Below the pieces are notes generated by a model. That model was given only the letters and a program-made list of their open reading frames with translations. It was not told the DNA's origin and made no database searches. From positions 3,284,501 through 3,348,500 of the forward strand of contig NC_090772.1 of assembly GCF_001761485.1 (NCBI RefSeq): a stretch of DNA of 64,000 nt. The letters run 5' to 3'. This DNA is from Yarrowia lipolytica (taxonomy: Eukaryota > Ascomycota > Dipodascomycetes > Dipodascales). Shown here one piece after another: positions 19,450 through 29,226 of the stretch. How positions within the stretch are numbered: the first letter of the stretch is position 1; every line of letters starts with the position of its first letter. Made by a program: the position numbers and the translations under genes.

Positions 19450-20080
19450 ATACGATGAATTATTAATTGCCTTTGATTTAGAGCGTGTGAGTTGTAGAGT
19501 AGACAATATGTGTAGACGACTGAAAACATGCTACTGAAATTAGCTGTACGGACAAATACTGTACATACTGTTGCTCAATAACAGCTACTGGACAGTTACC
19601 ATTCACTGTCGGCTAGAAGACAGCTTAGGCACCGCAAGATAGCTCGCGCACGTGAGACAAAGTGCAAGACAGAGCCACTCAACGCAGGCACAGGCACAAC
19701 TGAGCCCCACCGCAATCAACCACAAACAACCCATGGTACTCCAAGTTTGAGTAGCTCCGTATTACAGCGCCTAGTGATCGCCAAGTTAATTATCGCTGAA
19801 CTCTGGACAAAGATGAAACAGCACAAAGACCCCACAATGAGAGGTGTTCCTGTGCCGTGCATATATACAGCCTACTTTGTCTTAGCTTTTCGACTAATCA
19901 TCTTGTGATTTCGATCCAGCAGCAGGTGGCAGGTGTGTAGAACATACTACAGTACAGTACGTACAATTGTAAGTGGACCAGTCAAGTTATGGATACAGCG
20001 CTGAGCTGACTGGTCAAGTAATTGGAATACATATATCCCACCTTGGTAGCTTACAAGTACCGGTACTTGTACATCTCTCC
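19450..20080. other. Intergenic region with palindrome, downstream of CPA2
   Basis: This is the 3' flank of CPA2 and the possible promoter of the small ORF that follows. TATATA lies at 19862-19867. A perfect 20-bp palindrome sits at 20052-20071. No other gene is visible. Confidence 0.5.
20052..20071. repeat. Perfect 20-bp palindrome centred on ACCGGT
   Basis: TACAAGTACCGGTACTTGTA reads the same on both strands. It lies 9 bp before the ATG of a small orphan ORF. Partial versions of the same word occur elsewhere in the window (near 5489, 40918 and 44610), so it could be a dimer binding site or a genome-wide repeat word. Confidence 0.9.
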
Positions 20081-20344
20081 ATGGAAACACTATCCCCCGA
20101 ATCCAAGGCTCTGGTCAAGCAAATCATCACCTTTCTTCAAGAGAAAGAAGGGTACGTGAAACACGACTTACCGGACATAGCCGAGACTACAAGTAGCGCG
20201 CCACGTTCAACGGCAGCCCCACGTCAGTCAAATCTAACTGTCTTTGGCCCAATCACACAGGCTGAATATTACACACAGCGGCTGGTTCAAGCTGCATCTT
20301 TGGGTTTACGCAATGTTCAGGCACAAAAAAGATTGTCTCGCTAA
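20081..20344 (+). CDS. Small hypothetical protein, 87 residues
   Basis: I do not recognise this ORF. From the ATG at 20081 it encodes 87 residues: a helical start (METLSPESKALVKQIITFLQ), a Ser/Thr/Pro/Ala-rich middle, and a second predicted helix with Gln and Arg (AEYYTQRLVQAASLGLR). There is no signal peptide, membrane span or metal-binding motif. The open frame continues upstream to a GTG at 19973, but ATG is the likelier start. The nearest TATA-like word is over 200 bp upstream. It may be a real small gene or chance. Confidence 0.35.
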   Translation: METLSPESKALVKQIITFLQEKEGYVKHDLPDIAETTSSAPRSTAAPRQSNLTVFGPITQAEYYTQRLVQAASLGLRNVQAQKRLSR

Positions 20345-21029
20345 AATTGTCCTTTAGCAGTGGTGGAGGAGAGCCGTGGATGAACCAAACCATCGACTTT
20401 GACAGCTTGTGGGCCGCTATAAGTAGTTGATAATACAGTAATGGATATGAGTGTGAAAAAGATGTGTATTCCATTGTGTGATGTGACCTGTAGACGCAAT
20501 AACCACCCTGCTATACAACGTCAATGTGTAGTTTGCACCACAATAGCTATCACTCGCTCTTCACCGTTGAAAATCCCCCTGACTAGATTCCCTGACAGAT
20601 GCCCACCTTGGGCCCTGGATGTTATGCAGCTTGCGTGCAGCGTCCCACTGACCAGATGTAATTAGACGCACCTGCAGACACACTGTACTGCTTTCTGTTA
20701 TCATTGGCTGATAAGGCACTGTGTGGTTTTTGGAGCGACGATAACGGACCAAGGAGGCACATAAAACACTAGAAATCAAGCGGTAACAATGACAATGTCA
20801 CTCCACAAGCATCATCAAACACACTGCTTTTTCATTCCTCCACCATCATAATCCCCTTGTGTACACTCCAATTGCCTCTCGAGGAACACTATCACACTCT
20901 ATCTCCTCCGAACCCAAACTCAATCCTACGCGCCGTCTGCGACGTGAACATCGACACACAACACCATATATAGCACCGCCACATTCCTTTGCAAAGAACC
21001 ACTACAGGAAAGAAAACACACAGATAGAC
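20345..21029. other. Promoter region of the RNase T2 gene
   Basis: No gene is visible. TATATA at 20967-20972 lies 57 bp before the RNase start codon and is the probable TATA box. The open frame that runs 57 codons upstream of the RNase ATG crosses this box and is not expected to be translated. Confidence 0.5.
20967..20972 (+). promoter_or_regulatory. TATA box of the RNase T2 gene
   Basis: TATATA occurs 57 bp upstream of the ATG at 21030. The sequence between them is A/C-rich, as is common in yeast 5' leaders. Confidence 0.55.
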
Positions 21030-22250
21030 ATGCAGTTCTCTCTTGCCACCATCGCTACCGTGGCTGCCGCCGTCTCGGCCCTCGTTTGTCCCTACACAAA
21101 GCGAGATGCTGTGGCCGCCTTCACCTCGCCCCCTCTCTCTTCTGCTGACCACAAGAGCTGTCCTGCTGACACTCCTGTATCATGCTCCTCTGGCGCCGGC
21201 TCTGCCGACCTCTGCTGTACCGAGTCCCCTGGCGGTGTGCTCGTCTTGACCCAGTTCTGGGACTGGACCCCTGCTATTGGCCCCGATGACCTCTTCACCC
21301 TGCACGGTCTGTGGCCCGATAACTGTGACGGATCGTACGCACAGTTCTGCGACAAGAGCATGGAGGTGCAGTCAGTGGCCGCCGTTCTGCAGCAGCTCGG
21401 AGAGACCGAGCTCCTCGACAAGATGAACAAGATCTGGATCCCCAACCGAGGCTCCACCGACTCCTTCTGGACCCACGAGTGGAACAAGCACGCCACCTGC
21501 ATGTCCACCCTTAAGGACAAGTGCTACAGCTCCGATGCTCCGCAGTATCAGTCCCTTGCCGACTGGGCCCACACCGTTGTCAACGTGTTTGAGACCGTCA
21601 ACACCTACAAGTTCCTCGAGGCCGCTGGAATCACCCCCGACTCCTCCAAGACCTATGCCAAGACTGACTTCCTCAACGCCCTCAACTCAAACTTTGATGG
21701 TAAGCAGGTTCACATCTCGTGCAAGTCTGGCTACATCTCTGAAGTTTGGTACTACTTCCACCTCAAGGGCTCTGTTGTGTCCGGCCAGTACCTCCCCATT
21801 GACGACATTGGATCCTCCAGCTGCCCCGACCAGATCAAGTTCCCTCCCAAGGACGGATCTGGCGGAACTCCTCCTCCCACCGACCCCTCCGATCCTCCCA
21901 CCGGCGGCTCCAAGGGCTTCATCAACATCTCCGGCCAATCTGGATGCCTCATCTCCAATGGTAACTGGTACACGTCCGGTACTTGTGCCACCTACACCCT
22001 TGGCGAGTCCCAATACGGCGGTGTCACTCTTACCTCTTCCAAGGGCCCCTGCGATGTTGTTAACGGCAAGTTCTCTTGTGCTTCTGGCAACAACGCTGGC
22101 CAGTTCACTCAGGACGGCAGCAACATTGTCTACGGCGGAAAGTCCGACTGGTCTGCTCCCTCAGTACCCTCTGGCTCCCAGCAGGTTGGCGTTTCTCCTG
22201 GTTCCGCCGGAGGTTCCGTTTCCTTCAACCTTGTCTTTGCCGCTAAGTAG
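21030..22250 (+). CDS. Secreted/vacuolar ribonuclease T2 (Rny1-like)
   Basis: This RNase T2-family endonuclease cuts single-stranded RNA outside the cell or in the vacuole. From ATG 21030 it has 406 residues. Residues 1-19 are a signal peptide ([19 protein letters not shown]), followed by a Kex2-type Lys-Arg at about 24-25. Both catalytic blocks are present: [11 protein letters not shown] (CAS I, near 91) and [12 protein letters not shown] (CAS II, near 146), with their histidines, and many cysteines for the fold's disulfides. A Gly/Pro/Asp linker (about 272-292) leads to a 110-residue C-terminal domain with paired cysteines, as in fungal Rny1-type enzymes. I put the start at the ATG next to the signal peptide, although the frame stays open upstream. 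Confidence 0.9.
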
Positions 22251-22651
22251 GTGACCTAGACACGTATATTATACAGTACATAACTTATTAGACTCATTGA
22301 ACATTGGAAATAGATTTGAGAGAGCGCTAACGGCTGGCTACACACATATTCCCAGCCACTGGTCTGTATCGTGTGTGTAGCATGTCTAGTTCTAAGACAA
22401 ATAATGATAATAATATCGTCACGCGACCATATCTACGAGTAGCTTAACTTTGGAAAAATCAGATGTGTGTAGAGAGAACCATGGTGGTTACTTATCTGAC
22501 AAGTGTTTGTTCACATATATATAAATTGCTGACTCAGGTACGAGTAGTTTTCTACCCTCCTTTACGCCGCCACCAGATAAGCTTCTTATCGTGCAGAAAG
22601 AATCGAGATTTTTCAGCTGGCTAGGATCAAGTCAGTTAAACACACAACACA
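22251..22651. other. Promoter region of the EngB-type GTPase gene
   Basis: No gene is visible. TATATATAAA at 22516-22525, 127 bp before the next start codon, is the best promoter element. The first part is the AT-rich 3' flank of the RNase gene. Confidence 0.5.
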
Positions 22652-23899
22652 ATGATTCGGAATATACGACCATCGATACGCAACACAAACCGGCTATATG
22701 TGCAAATACGCACACTTACATCCACGCCTCTCTATGTTCAGGAGACCCACATGCCCGAGGCTGACAAACAGTCTCTTGAGTACGCCGACCAAGTGTTCAA
22801 GAAAGGCAAGTTGCAACGGTGGTGGACAGCCTTCTCCTTTGACCAGATTCCCACTGCTCCCGTTGATGAGAAGAAACGCACCAAGGGCGACGACTGGGCG
22901 ATGATCGACGAGCTGCGTGAGGAGGAGGACTTTGAGGTGGGCTCAGACGAGTACGATGCTCTGGAAGCCGCCTCCAACGCCAACACCCGGATGATCAAGG
23001 CCAATATCCCCACTAACCAGAATCTCAAAAAAGTACACAAGAACGAGATTTTCCCAGAAATAGTGTTTATGGGCCACACAAACGCGGGCAAGTCCACCTT
23101 GGTCCAGCACGTCTTGGCGTGGGGTCGACCCGACGTTCCACAGTCGCACCTACACTCCCCCACGTCCAAGAAGGGCCACAAGGGCTCGTTGAGCAACTCA
23201 ATCAACTCTGCTTTTCCTGTGATATCCAAAAAACACGGTTTCACCAAGTCCTTCAACTGCTATGGTCTCACCATTCCAAACTCTGGAGGCAACCAGATCA
23301 GACTGGTGGACATTCCCGGCTACGGCTACAAGTCGCTCAAGGACCAAGGCGCGGTAGTGGAGCAGTATTTGGAAAGACGAACTAACCTGCGAATGGCCAT
23401 TCTTGTAATTGACGCAACCAGGGGCATTCAGGACGAGGACAAGTACATGCTCTCGACGCTCAACAAGTACGGAGTCACCTGGCAGGTGGTGCTCACAAAG
23501 AGCGACATGCTTGTGGGAGGAGACAAGAAACTCGAGGCACTGGGCCGCGAAATGTGGTTGGCTGCTAATCCTCCTAAAAGTGGAAGCCAAATGGTCAAAC
23601 TGACAAAGCCCCAAAAGGAAAAGTGGGCACGACGGGCGCTATTAGCCGAGACTTCAATCCAGACACAGCTAGGTAAAATTTTGGTGCAGGTGAAGAAAAT
23701 GGACACTCCTGAGTGCCCGTCCAAGGCCCTAGAGCGGGTCATTGCTGTCAGCAATAGCCCCAAAATGCTGCAGGGATACAAGCATGATTTTGGCGGAAGT
23801 GGCATTAGTGTTGTACGAAACGCCATTCTACAGATCTGCGGCATGGGCTTCCACGAGCAGAAAATGTGGAAGGAGATGGCCAAGTATGGCATGTCTTGA
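22652..23899 (+). CDS. MRX8: Mitochondrial EngB/YihA-type GTPase, Mrx8-like
   Basis: The 415-residue protein is a TRAFAC GTPase of the EngB family, whose bacterial members help assemble the large ribosomal subunit. The yeast relative Mrx8 acts in mitochondrial translation. Residues 1-30 are Arg/Asn/Ser-rich with no acidic residue (MIRNIRPSIRNTNRLYVQIR), a likely mitochondrial presequence. G1 is GHTNAGKST (about 140), G3 is DIPGYGYKS (about 220) and G4 is TKSD (about 286). The C-terminal part ends in the family-like phrase GISVVRNAILQICG. A Lys-rich insertion between G1 and G3 lengthens the domain relative to bacterial EngB. Confidence 0.88.
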   Translation: MIRNIRPSIRNTNRLYVQIRTLTSTPLYVQETHMPEADKQSLEYADQVFKKGKLQRWWTAFSFDQIPTAPVDEKKRTKGDDWAMIDELREEEDFEVGSDEYDALEAASNANTRMIKANIPTNQNLKKVHKNEIFPEIVFMGHTNAGKSTLVQHVLAWGRPDVPQSHLHSPTSKKGHKGSLSNSINSAFPVISKKHGFTKSFNCYGLTIPNSGGNQIRLVDIPGYGYKSLKDQGAVVEQYLERRTNLRMAILVIDATRGIQDEDKYMLSTLNKYGVTWQVVLTKSDMLVGGDKKLEALGREMWLAANPPKSGSQMVKLTKPQKEKWARRALLAETSIQTQLGKILVQVKKMDTPECPSKALERVIAVSNSPKMLQGYKHDFGGSGISVVRNAILQICGMGFHEQKMWKEMAKYGMS

Positions 23900-24077
23900 G
23901 GACGTTCTCATTTCTGAGGAGGAGTGCTTTTAGCCTCCAATTGACAAATAGGAAGACAGACACGTTCTCATCCCCACTAGACTGTCTTCCCCCGCACTAG
24001 CTGATGGAGCAATGTAATTGAAGCCACTGCTACAAGTAGCAAAGCTAGTGAGCTCGTGCAAAAAAGCAACAGCTCTG

Positions 24078-24085
24078 TATATAAG
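24078..24085 (+). promoter_or_regulatory. TATA box of the 103-residue ORF
   Basis: TATATAAG lies 59 bp before the ATG at 24144, a typical distance here, which supports that ORF being expressed. Confidence 0.5.
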
Positions 24086-24143
24086 TATTAATATTTTCCG
24101 CCCCAGAGTCCCCTTTCTCTCGCAAATCATCTCTTATATCGCA

Positions 24144-24455
24144 ATGCCCGAACCGACTTACCCCAAAATGGCCTATTGGATTGAGTGGTTTGTGGGAACC
24201 GCCTCCAACGTGGGCTTCCCTCCGACCACAGTGCTCAACGAGGCCACGGGCTTGGAGTTGACCACTCTGGAATGGTCCAAGAAATTGGCGACTGCGGCGA
24301 CCACAGTTTTCAAGCGAGATGTGGATTACGTGCGAGAATACATGGTCTCCAACATCAAGGCGTACCTGACGAGCGAGGGAGCTGCGTCGACCGACTCATC
24401 GTCTGCCGCACTAATCTCCGATATCTCCGAAACCAAGGAACTGCCGGGTAACTGA
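24144..24455 (+). CDS. Small hypothetical protein, 103 residues
   Basis: I do not recognise the family. From the ATG at 24144 the product has 103 residues with a Trp/aromatic-rich start (YPKMAYWIEWFVG), a mixed helical middle (EWSKKLATAATTVFKRDVDY, VREYMVSNIKAYL) and a Ser/Thr-rich tail. The helical part has no long hydrophobic run, so it is probably soluble. A TATA box at a proper distance, codon use like that of neighbouring genes and an AT-rich 3' flank all favour a real gene. It converges with GAR1. Confidence 0.55.
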   Translation: MPEPTYPKMAYWIEWFVGTASNVGFPPTTVLNEATGLELTTLEWSKKLATAATTVFKRDVDYVREYMVSNIKAYLTSEGAASTDSSSAALISDISETKELPGN

Positions 24456-24511
24456 ACTTCTCAAGTCCAACTACAGACCAACTTTTTGGGGTGTGAATTT
24501 TTTGCAACCTT

Positions 24512-24540
24512 ATTTGAAAATTTGAAAATTTGAAAATTTA
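24512..24540. repeat. Short tandem repeat of ATTTGAAA
   Basis: About three and a half copies of the 8-bp unit ATTTGAAA lie in the interval between the converging 103-residue ORF and GAR1. It may be part of the shared 3'-end region. Confidence 0.8.
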
Positions 24541-24721
24541 TCAAAAGTCGATATTGATTACGATCTGTGAGAAGTGTCTGTGGCAGTAAGTGTATAACTT
24601 TTACTAGGTATAATACAATCAATAAAATAAAGAGTACATGCGATGGGCCCAGAGTGGGGATTTGGAAATCTCACCCCAGACTTTGTGTAAGTGGCTAATT
24701 GATGCTGATATCAGACAGACC

Positions 24722-25327
24722 TTAGTAACCTCCTCGGCCACCTCGTCCACCGCCGAATCCACCACGGCCTCCACCTCGGCCTCCAAATCCGCCTCGTCCA
24801 CCTCGGGGAGCTCCAAAGCCACCTCGTCCGCCTCGGGGAGCACCTCCGAAGCCTCCTCGAGCACCGCCTCGGCCACCAAAGCCTCCTCGAGCACCTCCAC
24901 GGCCACCAAAGCCGCCTCGAGCACCGCCTCGAGCACCACCTCGTCCTCCAGCAGCCTTGGGCTTCTTAACGCCGGTGGCCTTGGGCTTGGGCAGGAATCG
25001 CTCCAGCGGCAGCAGCTTGTCTCCGCCAATGTAAAACTTGTCACCAGACTTGAAAGAAGCGGCCTGGAAGCCCTCGGAGGGCTTGATAGTGAACATGACA
25101 TCGTTCATGGGGCCAAGAATCTCGTCGACCTTGCCGACCTGGGTCTTGTTCTCAAGGTAAATGGGGGCGTTGAAGTAGGGGATCTTCTCATTGATGGACT
25201 TGCAGACGATATCGCCCTCGCAAGCGTGCAGAAAGGCACCCATCTCAAACACCTGATCGGGAGGGCCCATCTGCATGGGTGCGCCGGTTCGGCCACCTCG
25301 GAATCCGCCTCGTCCTCTGAAGCTCAT
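24722..25327 (-). CDS. GAR1: H/ACA snoRNP core protein Gar1
   Basis: Gar1 is a core subunit of H/ACA ribonucleoproteins, which guide pseudouridylation of rRNA and snRNA in the nucleolus, with Cbf5, Nhp2 and Nop10. The 201-residue protein has a short N-terminal Arg/Gly-rich segment ([11 protein letters not shown]), the central Gar1 beta-barrel at about 22-115 ([36 protein letters not shown]), then a long C-terminal GAR domain of RGG/RGGFGG repeats from about 128 to the end. Length and layout match yeast Gar1. Its start lies 178 bp from that of the divergent spliceosomal helicase gene. The RGG codons make the opposite strand open too; that frame is a shadow. Confidence 0.95.
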   Translation of the reverse strand: MSFRGRGGFRGGRTGAPMQMGPPDQVFEMGAFLHACEGDIVCKSINEKIPYFNAPIYLENKTQVGKVDEILGPMNDVMFTIKPSEGFQAASFKSGDKFYIGGDKLLPLERFLPKPKATGVKKPKAAGGRGGARGGARGGFGGRGGARGGFGGRGGARGGFGGAPRGGRGGFGAPRGGRGGFGGRGGGRGGFGGGRGGRGGY

Positions 25328-25505
25328 TTTTGTGTGATGTTTGTAGTAGAGGTTGTGATGAGTTCACTGTAAGGTCAAAAAGTTGTATGCACCTACTAAT
25401 TTTTTCCCATTAACTTTTCTGCCCTAGCCCTGCTCATGCAGTGTACTATCCATGTTGTAGGGTAGTGCTTGTTGACTAAGCCATCACCTCTGTGACGACA
25501 ATAAA

Positions 25506-28500
25506 ATGGCCCTATCGACAGACCTGCTCAAGATCTCGCCTCTAGCAGCGCTGCTCAACAAGGATAACGTGTCGATAAACTCAGTCTATCAATTCATCGA
25601 GAAGAACGGCTTCAATGATCGCGACCTGCATACCCTAGAGTCTCTGAATGGACTAGAGAAGTGAGTATAGAGAGATGCACAGACACAGAAACACCGCTAG
25701 AACTCCTTACTAACCCAGATTATGGCCAGTTTACAACAAGAAACAGGCCAACACAAATGCCATTGTCGTGGCACTCCTTGTTCTTGCCAAGGCCAATGAC
25801 GGATTCGATCTATGGACGGTGTTCGAGAAGAGCCCCGAAAATTTTGGCCATTTTTACAAAACGGTACTCAATCTCGTGGCCGGAGACAAGCCAACACGGA
25901 TCCAGAAAGTGCGAACCAAACTACTGCGGTTTCTGACCGTTTCTTTCCAGTGGCTTGACTCTCAGTTGGTGCGATCAGAGGCAGGAGCATTGGTGTCGGT
26001 CTACACATGGATGCATATGGACGAGAAGGTGCGAGAGAACCTGCTCAAGGGAAACAAGCGACTGGGGAAGCTCTGGAGAGGCGCCATGAAAGCCTACGAC
26101 AAGGGCGACAAGAAGGAGGACATCGATAAACAGTCTTCGTTTCTATCGACACTTACAGACATCATGTTACAGAAGGAGCACGATACGGAGTTTGTTGACA
26201 CATATCTGTGTTTTCTCATCTCTATTGTGTCGCAAATCCCCTCAAGACGATTCGCCAACAGTGTTATCAAGTCCAAGAATGTGTGTTCATTGTTGAAGAA
26301 GTGTAACGCCGATTTGCTCAAGACCCTCGATTTTTACGTGCATTTTCCCATGGACGATTTCTCCGGCGAAGAGCTGACTCCTCTGCAAGTGCGAAAGCTG
26401 CAGACCCAGTATCTGGAAAAGTTCCAGCTCTATGCATTCGAGAATCTGCCTGAAAAGCTGCGACTCGCGAGTTTGTGTAACTTTGCATCTCTCACAAAGG
26501 ATGAGGTCAAGAAGGAGCTGTCGAACCTGTCCAAGGCTGAAATTGAGAGCCTGTTGAACCTGCTGGGAAGCTCAGGCAAGAAACTGGTGACTCTCAACTA
26601 CCAGTTGGCATCTCTCACTTCAAACCGAAACCTGAATGCCGAGTTTGACGCTATAGACCTGCTGCCTACAGAAAAGTCGCTCAATTCACAGTACTCCGAG
26701 CTTACTCTACCCCGACTTACTCTGCAGTATCTCAGTATGAACGACTTTATTCTCAAGTCGTTGCGTCTTCAGCAGGTCGAGATCTTCCATCAGATCAATA
26801 GTGATGTGGAGAATGTCGTCAACCGTCTCAAGACGAGAAAACGAAACGACGCCGGAGAGGAAATCACAGGATTCAGCAAGTACGCTACAAAGATCCTTAA
26901 CGAGGCTGTTCTGCATGTGGCACCTCCTTTTGTGGGCGAGTCCAATCCCGGATACTGCCGTGTGGAGATCACCGTGGATATTTACAGACAGGACAAGCGA
27001 GAATGGGACTCATTGAAACCTGGTGACGTCGTGTTTTTGCTGAAGTTGGGGACAGGGCTTGAACAGCTGCGTGGTGCTTTTGTGCACGATATCCTCGACT
27101 CAGATAATAAGAGTATTGTGCAATGGAGTGGGTACAATGAGATTGAGTCGTCCCAGCGAAAGTTCATATTGGACGTGGATCCGGCCCATTGGGGCGATGT
27201 CTTTCAGGCCAACGTTCTTATGAGAAGAAAGTCCAAGGAGGCAGCCTTTTATCCTACCCTGAAGACTATCCATGGTCTACACAAAATCCGGTCTATTCTC
27301 CCTGAGTGGATCAGTGGAGTGTTTTTAGGCTACGGAGAGATCCCTGAGCAGCCTACGGGTGTGGTGGATTTGCTAGACACTTTCCAGACTAGCAAACAGG
27401 TCTATGAAGCTTTCCCCGAAAAGTTTGAATGTACTGAGGAGGCTTCTGCTCCATTCAAGCTTGATACCTCGGATGACAAGTGGAGCTTGATTCCTTACAC
27501 TCCTGTGGATAAGGGGCCTTATTTTGTTCAAGAAGATCACTCCAATAAGCTCAAGTTCACACAAGCGCAAGGTCAGGCCATTGTTTCCGGCACTCTACCT
27601 GGTCTCACTGTGATAGTCGGCCCTCCCGGTACCGGTAAGACTGATGTGGCTACTCAGATTATCCTCAATCTGTATCACAGTCATCCCTCTGAGGTTACAT
27701 TGGTGATTGCTCATAGTAACCAGGCTCTGAACCATTTGTTTGAGAAGATCGCTTTGCTTGATGTTAACCAGAAACACCTCCTGCGATTGGGTCATGGTGA
27801 AGATATGATTCGGGAGGAGGTGTCTAAGGGAGGTTCTTTTAGCAAGGTTGGTAGAGCCGAAAACCTGCTTGAGGGACGTGCCACCTTGCTACGGGAGGTG
27901 GACAGCCTGGCCGAGAGTATTGGTGCTGAGGGTGCTCATGGAGATAGTTGTGAGACTGCGCATCATTTCTTCAGAGTCTTTGTGCTGCCCAAGTATCAAA
28001 AGTGGCAGAAGGAAGGCGGAAAGTTCCCGTTCGATGAATTTTTCAAGGATAAGAAGGACCATTCTGATGCGGGCAAGTGGTACCATATTGACAGGATCTT
28101 CACCGATCTTGCTGACATTCGTCCTGTGGAACACATGTCTGGCAAGGCTCAGAGTGACTACATGCTTGTCAAGGAAGCTAAGGTGGTTGCCATGACAGCC
28201 AAATATGCTTCGATGCATCACGACTCGCTAGTTAGGTTGGGTTTCAGATACTCTTCGCTTGTTGCAGAAGAAGCTGCCCAGCTAACCGAGATTGAGTTGG
28301 TGATCCCCATGACTCTTCAGAAGGAGACAGACGCGCTCAAGCGGGTGGTGTTGATCGGAGATCACAAGCAGAACGCCCCCATTGTGACTAATGAGCTAGT
28401 TCGCAAGTGCAACTTTGATCAAAGCACGTTTGGCCGATTTATCCGGCTTGGCATGCCCACTTTTCTTCTCGACTCCCAGGGACGAGCCAAGCCATCGATT

Positions 28501-29226
28501 TCAGACATTTACGGTTGGCGGTATGGTGGGCTCAAGAACCTACCGCACACCAAGGAGGGCGTCTACCAGTACGCAAACTCTGGCTTTCTGCATGACGTTC
28601 AGTTCATCAATGTGGATGACTACGAGGGACAAGGAGAGACCGAGGTGGCACCTCACGTCATCCAGAACCTCGGCGAGGCTGAATATGCTATTGCTCTGTA
28701 CCAGTACATGAGACTTCTTGGCTATCCTGCTGACAAGATCACCATTCTGACAATGTACAATGGTCAGAAGGCCTTGTTGCAGGAGATTTGTTCTCGACGA
28801 TGTGCCTCTACAAAGGGCGACCGGGAGATTTTTGGGATGCCTAGAGTCATCACCACGGTCGACCAGTATCAGGGAGAGCAGAACGACTACGTCATTGTTT
28901 CGCTTGTGCGAACAAAGCATGTGGGTTATCTGCGGGACGTACGACGTATGACGGTTGCAGTGTCTCGAGCTAGATTGGGTCTCTACGTTCTTGGCCGTTA
29001 TGACATGCTTGCCCAATGCGTCGAGCTGGAGGAGATGATGAAGAAGCTTGGAGGTTCTCATAACCTGGAGGCTGTTATGGGAGAAATGTATGAGCAAAAG
29101 GAGCGCCTGTCAGGAGACAAGCCAAAGGACGCTGCTGCCTCGGTGACTCTGACGGGCGTTGTCCACCTCGGCCAGTATGTCGAGCAGATGACGCAGCAGT
29201 ACAAGTCTCGTCATGGCTTAGTCTGA
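25506..29226 (+). CDS. Aquarius/Cwf11-type spliceosomal helicase (two exons)
   Basis: Aquarius is an SF1 RNA helicase that binds intron RNA upstream of the branch site in the spliceosome; the S. pombe member is Cwf11. Exon 1 is 25506-25660 and exon 2 is 25719-29226, joined in frame to give 1220 residues. The N-terminal half is a helical-repeat (ARM-like) region followed by a beta-rich segment. The helicase part has Walker A GPPGTGKT (about 685), a DEAA-like EEAAQLTEIE (about 902), the phrase LGEAEYAIALYQYMRLLGYP, and VTTVDQYQGEQNDY-type motifs (here ITTVDQYQGEQND) with the final VSRARLGLY. Its order and wording follow human AQR closely. Motif III reads GDHKQNAP where AQR has QLPP. S. cerevisiae lacks this gene, so its presence fits an intron-richer yeast. 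Confidence 0.92.
25661..25718 (+). other. Intron of the Aquarius-like gene
   Basis: The GTGAGT donor at 25661 and ACTAACCCAG ending at 25718 remove 58 nt. Splicing joins GAG-AA to A-TTA-TGG and restores one frame from the ATG at 25506. Without it, exon 1 stops at once (the GTGAGTATAG region contains a TAG in frame) and the long ORF would have no suitable ATG. Confidence 0.9.

Noticed and set aside
16027-19506. Two open frames of 528 and 558 codons opposite CPA2
   Set aside because: Leu/Gly/Ser/Val-rich products with no known domain, fully antisense to a certain gene; a codon-bias shadow.
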